From assembly GCA_022790575.1 (NCBI GenBank), contig JAAVXM010000059.1:1-40355 (forward strand): a stretch of 40,355 bases of DNA, read 5' to 3'. This stretch comes from Clostridia bacterium. Its GTDB lineage: Bacteria; Bacillota; Clostridia; TANB77; CAG-508. Both the position numbers and the translations under genes were made by a program. Positions 15,701 to 24,600 of this stretch are shown here, piece after piece (the first letter of the stretch is position 1; every line of letters starts with the position of its first letter). The notes under the pieces were generated by a model. The model was not told the origin of the DNA, did not search any database, and saw only the letters and a program-made list of their open reading frames with translations.

Positions 15701-18488
15701 CTATATTTGCTGTTAATGTAACACTTCTATTTTCTATATTATCTGATTGTGAAAATGCTTCACTTGTTGGCTTATCTTTTAATACATCTATTCTTACATT
15801 ATTGTCTACTTTTGCTTCTATATTTCCTTCAAATATAAATTCTGTTGCATGTAGATTTAATATTCCTGATTTTTCTCCTACTGGTAATGTTATAGAATAT
15901 GTTACGTTTTCATCACTATGATCGTTTCTAGTAGCAATACATTGTACATTATTTACTATGATGTGTGTTATTTCAAGGTCTTTTTTGTTTGTTTCTATTT
16001 CATAATTTATAGTTACTCTTTCATTTTTTTCAAAATATTTTTTTGAAGTTTCTACATTTTGTATGTGAGCAACTGGAGTAGCTTCTATCGATTCATCTAA
16101 AATAACTTCATCATTATGAGTGTAATTTTCATCATTTTCTACTAAACTATAATTTGCAAATATTTTTGCTTTGTATTTATTTACCATATCTACATTGCTT
16201 ACATCTATATGTGTATTTATGTAGTATGTATTTATTATTTCTTTGTCACTATTGTTGTCTTCTTCTGTATCTTCATGTTCCTTGCTTTCTTTTACTATGT
16301 TTTGTTCTATTAAGTATTGAGTTAAATTTTTACTTGCAACTTCATTGTTTTCATCATCATATATTTTAATTATAAGGTCTGTTATCGCTTTATTAGTATC
16401 TTTTACATATATACGTGCATCAATGTTTCTCATTGTACGGTCTTCATTCGCTCTAAATCTTGCAATAGTTGGTGCATTTTTTATGACTTTAATTGTTATT
16501 TCTTCATTTCCATCTATATTGCTTACATCAAATTCTTTTCCGTTACTTAAAATAACTTTTTCTATTGCAATTTTATGCTCTCCAGCATTTTCAAATCCTT
16601 CTACTACTGCTGTATATGTATTTTCCTTTTGTGAAAGTTCATATGTTTTTCCATTAACAATTGCTTGTTTTGGTACACATGTTGTTTTATTTGTACTATT
16701 AAATTTTAAAGTAATATATTCTCCTGCACCAAATTCTATTGTTTTTTCTTCTTGTTCATTTTTGTATTTGTATGTTTCTACATTAGACATTTTAAAATCA
16801 TAATCTACTATTAGTTTTAGTTCTTCATATGTTGTTTTAGTTGTTCTATTGTCTTGCTCTTGTTCTAATGTGTCTGTGTCTAAGTTGTATTCCATACACA
16901 TAATAATTTGATATGTCTTTTCTTCTTCTACTTTTACATTTATAGTATTTGAACCTGCTACAAATTCTCCTGTTTTTATACATTCTTCTTCATCTGTAAT
17001 TTCTTCTATTTCTTCTGTATCTTCTGTTTTTTCTATAATTCTGTATGAACCTGATAAAAATGCATTGTCTTCATCTTTTACATCAAAAGAAAGATTTAAT
17101 TCATGTTTTTCTACATCTTCTGATTGTTTCCAATTTGTAATTTCTGGTATAGACTTTAGTACATCTACTTTTACAGAAGAGTTTAAATCTACTGTTTTTT
17201 CATTAGTTAATGTTGCTTTTTCAAATTTATACTCTTTTACACCACTTGTAGCTCCAACATTTACTTTAATTTCATATAAATTTTGGTTTACTTCATTTCT
17301 AACTAACTCATATTTGTTGCCATTCATTGTAATATTTTTTATTATTCCTTCATAATTTGCTTCTGCTTCAAAACTTAATGTAATTTCCTCATTTTTTGCT
17401 GGATAATAATTGCTTACATTAATTTGGCTCATAGTTACTTCATAGTCTAGTTTATTTTCTATTTTTTGAATTAATAGACTTAAATCTGTTACTGTTATTT
17501 TTCCATCATTGTTTATATCTGCATTTTGTTTAACTATATCTGCATCTTCTTCACTTTTTCCTTCTTCTAATGATTTTATTTTTATTAAATGTGATACTAA
17601 TAAATTAACATCTGCATAATTTACTGCTCCATCTCCATTTAAATCACCTTTTTTGGAAAAATATGACACTGCTCCATATACTGTTCCTACAAATTGCACT
17701 AATAAAATAGTAGTTAATGGTATTATGATTGTCATTTTTTGCTTTTTACTCTTGAAAAACTTTCTTCCAAAGTATACTGCATTTACAGATACAACTATTT
17801 CTAATACTAATAGAAAAAATAAACCTATATAACTTTTACCTGTCTTGGGTAACTTATTTTGCACTAAGTTATCATCTGCATTTGGCTTATTATTAGGTTT
17901 GTTATCTTGACTGTTGCCTCCTGGATTGTTATTCCCTGGATTATTATCCCCTGGTTTGTTATCTCCTGGTTTGTTATTATCCCCTGGGTCTTGTTTTTCT
18001 ATAATATCTATTCTTGAAACTGTTTTATCTGATTCTAATATTTCTATATCTTCTTTTCCTTCAGAAAGTATCATGTTTGTAACTTCTACATTTGTCACAT
18101 TAGCCTTTATATTTTTTCTTACTTTTAAAGAAATTTCTACTACATCTTCTTTTAAAGTTGTTCCTGCTTTTTTGTATATAACAAATTCATTGTTGCTTTG
18201 ATTATATTGAACACCTTCCCAACCATTTAATGGCTTGAAGTTTATTTCTTTTACTTCTTCAAAAATATCTTTGTTATACTCCAACTTTGCTTGTATAGCA
18301 TTAATACCATGTTTAATTTCTTGCATGTTGTCAAGTTTTAATGTAAATACAACTGTGTCTTCTGCATAAAGTTTTTGTGATGTACTACTTAGTGCTAATT
18401 CTACATTTGTACTTGCATATGAAGTTGTAGTTGTTAACATTGAAATCATAAGTATAATAGTTACAATAATACTAACTAACTTTCTCAT
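9702..18488 (-). CDS. Giant surface zinc metalloprotease, M26 (IgA1 protease/ZmpB) type, with cohesin, LPKTG and dockerin
   Basis: 2928 aa. The signal peptide probably ends at A25 (SYA). A cohesin-like beta domain follows (27-163), then a PGDN linker, LPKTG (213-217), helix 221-245, the basic loop KSKKQK, a second helix (251-272) ending VYGA, and a dockerin (281-345) with two intact Ca loops (DLNGDGAVNYAD, DINNDGKITVTD). Four ~170-aa repeated modules marked by VLKxxP follow. A Peptidase_M26_N-like region comes next, with GLUG-type repeats (DGNGYKIIGL, GGMVGEL; from about 1335), then the protease core. Zinc ligands are H2146 and H2150 (HEYEH) and probably E2168. C-terminal GLUG-type repeats run from about 2460. 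The pneumococcal IgA1 protease and ZmpB also carry an N-terminal LPXTG followed by two helices. Sortase would anchor the N-terminal part to the wall. Substrate is unknown; IgA or mucins are guesses. Confidence 0.9.
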   Translation of the reverse strand: MRKLVSIIVTIILMISMLTTTTSYASTNVELALSSTSQKLYAEDTVVFTLKLDNMQEIKHGINAIQAKLEYNKDIFEEVKEINFKPLNGWEGVQYNQSNNEFVIYKKAGTTLKEDVVEISLKVRKNIKANVTNVEVTNMILSEGKEDIEILESDKTVSRIDIIEKQDPGDNNKPGDNKPGDNNPGNNNPGGNSQDNKPNNKPNADDNLVQNKLPKTGKSYIGLFFLLVLEIVVSVNAVYFGRKFFKSKKQKMTIIIPLTTILLVQFVGTVYGAVSYFSKKGDLNGDGAVNYADVNLLVSHLIKIKSLEEGKSEEDADIVKQNADINNDGKITVTDLSLLIQKIENKLDYEVTMSQINVSNYYPAKNEEITLSFEAEANYEGIIKNITMNGNKYELVRNEVNQNLYEIKVNVGATSGVKEYKFEKATLTNEKTVDLNSSVKVDVLKSIPEITNWKQSEDVEKHELNLSFDVKDEDNAFLSGSYRIIEKTEDTEEIEEITDEEECIKTGEFVAGSNTINVKVEEEKTYQIIMCMEYNLDTDTLEQEQDNRTTKTTYEELKLIVDYDFKMSNVETYKYKNEQEEKTIEFGAGEYITLKFNSTNKTTCVPKQAIVNGKTYELSQKENTYTAVVEGFENAGEHKIAIEKVILSNGKEFDVSNIDGNEEITIKVIKNAPTIARFRANEDRTMRNIDARIYVKDTNKAITDLIIKIYDDENNEVASKNLTQYLIEQNIVKESKEHEDTEEDNNSDKEIINTYYINTHIDVSNVDMVNKYKAKIFANYSLVENDENYTHNDEVILDESIEATPVAHIQNVETSKKYFEKNERVTINYEIETNKKDLEITHIIVNNVQCIATRNDHSDENVTYSITLPVGEKSGILNLHATEFIFEGNIEAKVDNNVRIDVLKDKPTSEAFSQSDNIENRSVTLTANIVDPDKAFIEGSAVLVRNSDGVQINEKQFDSENITFTINNIELDTKYTLIAKMTYDRDSNELEETNQNFVEDEIFRRRPIQLIADYELKISDLQTYKQDKQTIYFERGDEVTVSFNSTNKSDFYPVKAIINVKDNDKKEYEKEYDIEKQGNNYKAKIPVVSTPGPKTITIKQLILNNTKQLEVVENNEARVGVLKLRPTITDFGYEDDDENKSIHVAFTVNDSEETITGGKIIVLDENEDIIKEEEFNRNSNGITFTKGIGEEYEVRILADYDLDSNQITTGDNEYKEQKILSEVINVSTKRLFEVKDIVGISVYKSGSEKEVTNISEADLNNKENLKNYIVNVRTKGMPTFSAEIEDYEIVDNKLNFILDYENVIQYENGKKQNKLKVTYGEMKDGVAQNKSIETLIAEIEEDPSKTVTLTQNYDASYLKTTGNAIINTTFRGTLDGNGYKIIGLKKPLFENTENATIKNLVLENVKLIGASSRGSIANLAQNTTITNVHIKGINMTTGINESGGMVGELQSGCQVSNSSVTGMHIKLDHIRIGSIAGKITGTTISNCYAEGIIESITSSRDGVGGIAGDSFEAATSTIENCIAKINFVNNARLKNNGGILGLARGNNTILRNNISLDTGTGPYKVFGTTVHKDSINNYELEESELISNASGNIVKKIGMAGITKEFYISEAKFSEDIWNLDDVSYDKLPHLKNDDPNNGQETVEQVNNNDLYIPEYDRISKISGFDTNKLLAYHNLQKLMPYYDAKYLISDGATISSTDILNTKAIKHILPFTDNKLVTYLTSEEYNQITNIKIVFEDNTIENREVTFEEIKQSVAIYKIKDTKLSYAFGKYVVQEQSSIVNTLTEYIENLDYTVTLDPITTAADNRLYKDHYNEVIKANAQEIALKLLQNYEVCSLTIDNDILNEKIQKDLIEIGKVNKVLYGYNYFDRWYGFEIGGAKVSDIIFFEGKMYKDSMTIDNLAEEVAKGNIGVNATNTFYANNIKKYTESANIGQFIDNIITNIGGYEEEDDWFTEYFGSRNVLAEVAVDDRPDILYRGWYQLKKNERMILPVITLPSNCAYMISGPAHLQFGAQQLYHKDPHTDAGRKDIVNKVNNHVSLVKRHFSTLAASFDSGKWNRYCIMIYDCTKAITGFKTIYFPGTNIPIKTGPVYTQGKVGTQQPFFKNFSEVLGLWQPGGSSAGVGNTAGFLWFQATPGLDNYDTWTHEYEHALYDKIMLHQRGCRVQLETLTEGNIEQRVNWSENNLVQDVGPYYFNTSFYLNKEGNATQNLTPERINTKEKLENYFKGQQNALDLLDYIEGKAFIKLTPEQQAKIATRMSISAGWSSWGTITAQQATDMKLTSLEALYDNRILLRPSNAWGVSVRGLNVINGIGTNDYGFESVWVNRWFIGHLDGGYADAFSTKRNFFEMLGYAGVEGYVTYGSKASANDLDAIKKITKMVTGTEMDWKQYKMSRYATVEENINNNKYIDVESMIERYTEALINDATNGDRNISQRTNLRKIYYHYLKSATNDFIADPLGTDIEITHIKTAQELVEKINSKPYGYYVLDNDIDFTGYTGIVSQTFMGKLDGNGHKIIGNTNSIFQKIRYGYVSNLDFEGTAISKDITNIGVLAKQTQSSILENINVTDLSINAAGRNNISLIGGAVSAVTYKNCQVEQKTYQIGSVEDFNKLEEDPSGIFNITKDLDFTGYTAEGSAVVTSVFTGKIEGNGHTISNLNNLSLFANFRGTVQNLNIKNFTNTGAGRGNGDFVAAYAQETFTANFKNMKFENITLSGRNNVAVVTGMDGRENANSVFENISVKNANVTGTGVYVSTFAGRKYGGKMQNIYVQGTLNVTGTENGGLVGSMQQGGTIENIIADVNIIKTSNSYSNVANSVFNAPIVGNIYNTPAIKNSVAFGDMTGYDDTNGNKMLPYKCVGAIESQVIACLTKCYEITECVGASRVSDKTAGHLDKTSRSSLNTEFYKNLGFDETIWNFNTINSKGYPELK
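17907..17987 (-). repeat. Pro/Gly/Asn linker repeat before LPKTG (shorter protease)
   Basis: Short tandem units around plus-strand CCTGGTTTGTTATC encode the PGDNKPGDNNPG linker between the cohesin-like domain and LPKTG. Such low-complexity segments usually span the peptidoglycan layer in wall-anchored proteins. Confidence 0.7.
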
Positions 18489-18532
18489 CTTCTACCTCTC
18501 TTTTTTATTTTTGATAGTTTTTTTATTTTTCT

Positions 18533-18538
18533 ATTATA
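18533..18538 (-). promoter_or_regulatory. -10 element upstream of the 2928-aa protease gene
   Basis: A perfect TATAAT on the minus strand lies 45 nt upstream of the ATG. The sequence 17 nt further up (ATAGTT) is a poor -35 and falls in the inverted repeat at 18546-18595. This suggests a regulated promoter, or an auxiliary one if the gene is also read from the larger protease gene upstream. Confidence 0.45.
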
Positions 18539-18545
18539 ACTGTAT

Positions 18546-18595
18546 ACTACTTAGTAACTATACTTTTGAAAAGAATTATTAAGTTACTAAGTAGT
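18546..18595. promoter_or_regulatory. Perfect 14-bp inverted repeat between the two protease genes
   Basis: ACTACTTAGTAACT (18546-18559) and its exact reverse complement AGTTACTAAGTAGT (18582-18595) are separated by 22 nt. Each arm contains a near-palindrome, TACTTAGTA or TACTAAGTA, with centres 37 nt apart. The left arm overlaps the -35 position of the downstream promoter. It is either a pair of operators or an RNA hairpin; no T run follows, so it is not a terminator. Confidence 0.6.
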
Positions 18596-18684
18596 TACAT
18601 TTGAAAATATTAATTTTCCTACATTAGTATATTTTGCTATCTAAATGTTTAATTGTATTTCACTAAATTCAGTAAAATTATTTA

Positions 18685-21600
18685 TTATTTTAATCCTAAG
18701 TGAATAATTTGTGATATCTCTTGTATATTATCTAAGTCCCAAATTGCTTCATTTAGGTGTAATATATCTGTATAGAACTGTTTTGTTAATAGTTTTGCTT
18801 TAGTTGCTTCTTTTATATTAACTCCATTGCTATTTGATTTACCTGTTACATCCGCATTTTCATAACAATTTTGGAATACTGTACTTATAGTTTCTTGCTC
18901 TGCTGGTACAAATTTACTTGCTGAGTTTTCTTGCTGTGCAATAGATGCTGAATTCTTAATTTTTAGGTTTCCTTCTATCTCAGCAATAAATCCACTATTG
19001 GTTGCTGATTTTTCTTCATTTAAAGCTGTATCACTACATGTTACTTTAACATTTGCAACTACATTTTCTATTAATACATCTCCTGTTGTCTTTGCTAAAA
19101 TACCTGCATTTTTTCTTCCTGCTGCTTTTATTTCACCTTGTACATAACAGTTTTTAATACTTCCTCCTGTTTTTGTAGTAATAAATCCTGTAATATTATT
19201 TCCTAAAGCCATTTGTGCACTATAATACATACCTTCTAAGTAAACATTTGTAACACTAATATTTTCATAAGTTGAATCCTTATCTTCTACTGCAACTACT
19301 GCTATAGCATTATTTCCATACATTTTAATATCGTTAAATTTCATATTAGAGAATTTCGCTCCATTTGCTTTTTTAGCAAAAATCGCTTTTTGGTTTCTAA
19401 ACTTGTTAGTCTCTCCTAAACTATATTTTTCTATGTTTAGTCCATCTACCTTCCCCTCAAATTGTTCAAATAATATTGCATCTTTTAAGTTTGTAATTTT
19501 GTGATTATTTCCTTGGATTTCTCCATAAAATACTCCTGGTATAATTATAACATCTTTTAAAACATCATATTTTTTTGAACTAAAGTCAAGGTCTTCTTGT
19601 ATACTAAAGTTTGCCTGTGGATATGATTTTAACAATGTTATAAACTCATCTGCTGTATGAATTTCATAATTTTTTATTTCTCCAATTTGTATCATTTCAT
19701 TTGGGTCTGCATTTCTTAATTTTGGAGTAGCTCCTAGCATTACATTTGTAAAATCCCAAATATTTAAATCCCATCCTAATGTATTTATATAAAAGTCTCT
19801 ATTTTTAATATCTTGTTGTGTTGCTACACCTATTTTTCCCTCAAAGTCAATTCCTTCTCTTGTTAATGTTGAAATACCTCTATTGTTTTCATATTCATAA
19901 TTTCCTTCATATCTTTCAAATTGTTCTGCTACTGTTCTACCATCAAATTTGTATTGATTATATTGGTCTGCAAGAGTTATATTGTTTCTTACACTTGAAC
20001 CTTGTGATACTCCAACAAGACTTGCTCCACCTTGTCTTGCAGTAACAATTACTGTACTAAAACAATTAGCTATTGTAGAATCACTTAAGTTTCCTACTAA
20101 TCCACCTACATCTAAGTTTCCTGAGCAATTACCTACAGAATAGCAATTTTGAATTGTACTTTGATTGATTAGTGAACCAATTATTCCTCCACAAGCGTTT
20201 CCACTTGATATTGCTACTACATTACTGCTACATTCTTCAATAATTGAATATCCTACATATCCTGCAATACCTCCTACTTTGTTTGTTCCAGAGATACTTC
20301 CTTCCATAATATGTACGTTTTTCATAGTAGAATATGCCATAATACCAAATAAGCCACCTACTTCTTCATTGTTAGATACTACTTTAATATTTTTTGCTAC
20401 AACATTTTCTATTTTTACATTTTGTGCTTGATTTGCAATCGCTCCACCATCTTTTTGTCTTACAGTAACATTGCTGTTTTCTAATTTTAAGTTTCTAATT
20501 ACTGCTCCATTTAATTTATGAAAAATTGGCACTATGTTTCCACTTAAAGTATGATTATTTCCTTCTAAAATTCCCATAAATTCAACATCTATAATAGTAG
20601 TTGTATTTATTGTAGATAAATCAATATCACTTTCTAATATAATAATTGCATCTGGATGTGCTTTTATTTGTTCTTGGAATTCTTCTGCTGTTGATACATT
20701 GTACTTCTCATCAATAGTAATATTACTATTTGGGTCTAGATTTCTTAGTTTTGGTACTTCTCCATTTGATAAACCATTAAAGTTCCAAATTGTATTTTCC
20801 CATCCTAGTGTTTCTGTATAGAAATTTTGACTTCTTAGTTCTTCTTTTGTTGCTAATTTTATTTTTCCTGTAAAATCAACATCTGTCCTTGTTAAAGTTG
20901 ATTTTCCTGAACTTTCTTTATTTTCATAGTTGTTAGCAAAGTTTGTAAATCTGTTATTTGCTGTTCTACCATCAAATTTATATCCTACAGATTGATTTGC
21001 AAATGTTATATTATTTTGAATAGTAGCATTGTTAGCTGTTTGCCCTACAAAACTTGCTGTTCCTTCATTTCCTCTAGCTTTACATCTACTAAAACTATTT
21101 ATTATAGAAGAACTATTTACATAACCACAAAATCCTCCAGTGTCTTGTCTTCCACTTACTTCTCCTATTGAATAACAGTTTCGAATTGTTGAATTACTAT
21201 AGATTTCTCCAATAAATCCTCCACATGCATTTCCACTTCCTACCACTATTCCATTTGTGCTACATTCTGCTATATTACAAGCACCAGCATACCCTGAAAG
21301 TGTTCCTACTCTTCTTGTTCCAGAAATATTTGCACCTATAATATGTACATTCTTTATACTAGTATAGACCATATTTCCTACTAATCCACCAATCTGCTCA
21401 TTAGTTGTATTAATTGTAATATCTTTTACAACTATATTTTCTAATCTTGCATATTGTGCTGCTTTAGCAAGTGCCCCAATATCTTTTTGAGAAGTTTCTA
21501 TTTGGCTTCCTTCTATTTTTAAATCAAATATTTGGCTACTATTTAGTTTTTGGAAAATTGGTAATTTGTTTCCTCTTAAAGTATTATTATTTCCTTTTAT

Positions 21601-24600
21601 TTTTCCTACAAATTCAACATCTATAATAGCTGTTTCTCCTTCTAAAGTAGATAAATCAATATCATTCTTTATATTAAATGTTGCATTTGGGTGTGCTTTT
21701 ATTTGTTCTTTAAATTCGTTTGCATTTGTAATTGTATAAATTTCTTCCACATTTGTATAGTCATTTGGGTCTGCATTTCTTAATTTTGGTACTCCATTAT
21801 TAGCCACTCTGCTAAAATCCCAAATACTATTATTCCATCCTAATGTTTCAGTATAAAAACTTTCTTTTACAATGTCATTTCCTGTTGTTACTGATATTTT
21901 TCCTGCAAAGTCAATTCCTGCTCTTAATAAAGTAGATTGACCAATATTGTCTTCATTTTCATAGTTGTTAACAAAGTTTGTAAATTTGTTATTTGCTGTT
22001 CTGCCATCAAACTTATATCCACCAACTTGATTAACTAATGTAATATTGTTCTTTATACTAGAATTGTTTATTGTTTGCCCTACAAAACTTGCTGTTCCTG
22101 CATTTCCTTTTGCTTTGCACATACTAAAACTATTGCTTATAGTAGAGCCATTTACATATCCAATAAATCCTCCTATGTCTTGATTTCCTTGTACTTCTCC
22201 CATAGAATAGCAGTTTTGAATTGTAGTTTTTTGGATTATCTCTCCAATAAATCCTCCACATGCATTTCCTGTACCTACTACTTTTCCATTTGTTGTACTC
22301 TCTTCTATTTGGCTTTGACTAACATAACCTGCCATTATACCTACTCTTGTTGTACCAGATATTGTAGCTTCTGTAATATGTATATTTTTCACATATGATG
22401 ATGCCATACTTCCCACTAATGCACCAATTTGTTTATTTGTAGAATTTACTGTAATATTTCTTCCAATTACATCTTCCAACTCACTATATGAAATTGTTTT
22501 TGCAAATGCTCCTACATCTGATAAATTACTTGTGATATTACTATCTTCTACTATTAAATTTGAAATATGAGCAAACTTAATGTTTCCAAAAATTGGCATA
22601 GTATTTCCTGTTAGTTTATGTCCTTTTCCATCTAGTTTTCCCATAAAAGTATTACTAATAATTGATGTTCCTTCTGTTATTCCACTTAAGTCAATATCAT
22701 TTTCTAATGTATAATATGCATAAGGATTTTGTGTTATTTTTTCTCTTAATTCATCTGCTGTTTTTATAGGTATTATATTAATATTTCCATCTAATACTTC
22801 TTCTCTAAAGTCATTTGTCACACGTTTTAAATAATGATAATTTCTTCTTCTTATATTAGTACTGTTTGTTACATTTCTATCACTATTTGCTGCATCTAGT
22901 TTTAGAGCTTCTACATATTTTTCTTCCAGGCTACTTGAATTAACATATGGAATAGTATTTAAACTATTTTCCATTAATTCATAACGTCCTAGTTTGAATT
23001 TTTTCCATGTCATTTCAGAATCTTTAGTAACTTTTCTAATTGCATCTAAGTCATTTCTACTTTTTCCACTAAAATATGTTATATATCCTCCATCATATCC
23101 GCCAATTCCTAGCATTTGCCATGCTGTATAAGTAAATCCATAAGTGTGTGTTCTTCCATTATCATTATGTGGTTGATACCAACGTCTAATATACATATTT
23201 TCATAACCATATTGTCCAATAGCTGTTTGTGTACTAGTTCCAGTAACTCCTGGTCTAATTGTAATTTTGTTATTATAAATGTCTTCAATAGTTTTTAAAT
23301 TCATTTCTTCAAAATCTTCTTTTGTTAATACTCTCCAACCAGTTGTTCCACTACTATCTGGATAGAAAATTTGTACTGCAACCTTTGATTGTTCTTCTGG
23401 TGTTAATTTCAAGAAGGCTTTTGCTTCTACATAATCTAAATAATCAATTGTTTCAAACATCTTTTTATAATAACTTTCTATTTTCTCTGTTGAATTTATC
23501 CTTTCTGTTGTTAAATTAGTTGTAACTAATTGTTCTGGAGAATAATTAAAGCATAAATTAAAGTTTACAGCTCCATCTCCACCACCTTGTGCTATATTTC
23601 CATCAGTATAGTCTTCTCCTCCTGAATCAGTTCCATTTGAACCTCCACCAATTGGTCTAAATCCACTGTTTTTGAAGAATACGCTATTTACTTGATTATG
23701 TCCTGTTTCATGAGTCCATCCACGTGTAAATGTATCTAAAGCATGGTCAACTACCCAATATACTCTTTGTGAACCAGCATATGCTGATACTGCTCTTATC
23801 ATAGACCATTCATTTAATATTTCATTAACTCCTTTGTGGAATAAATCATTTGTCTTTCCATTTGATTGCTCTCCTAGTCCTGGTAAAAATCTTGTATCAA
23901 TTTGCACATCACAAACTCTATTCAAATAACTTTTATCAATAAATCCAACTGCAGTTGCATAGAAATTAGCCATATTATCTCCATAAGCTTGCATTTTTTT
24001 AATCATTGCCTCTTTTTGTCTTTCATCTTCTGGATTTGTCATATATACTCTTGAAGAACCAATTGCAAATGTTGTTGGGGCAGATACTATATAACCTGCA
24101 TTATCTGGCAATGTTAACATTGGTAAAATATATGTTGCTTGTTTTTTCAATTGAGTCCATGCACGATAGTCTACTACATCTTCATATCCTTTTGATGGTG
24201 ACTCTGTTACAAATCCATTAAAGTTATCTACAAACCAATCATTTGGGTCGTCATATTCTGTTAATATATCAATATTGTATTCAATAAGACCATAAATTTC
24301 TTGTATACCAACAAGTGGTCCTAAGTTATCTCTATAGAATTGATACAATACATGACTATTTTTCCATTTGCTGTTCCAAAATTCAGTTATGAAAGAATCC
24401 ACTTTCATATTTTTTCTATATAAATCCCCTCTAAATAGCATTACATCACATACATTGCTTCCACCTATTTCAACTCCATACATACGTGAATAATAATTGT
24501 ATGCAAATAAAAGTCTTTTCATTTGATTATTATTTAATTTATTTCTAGTAATTTTATTCAATATTTCATTTTCTTGTGATATACAATATCCTTTACTATT

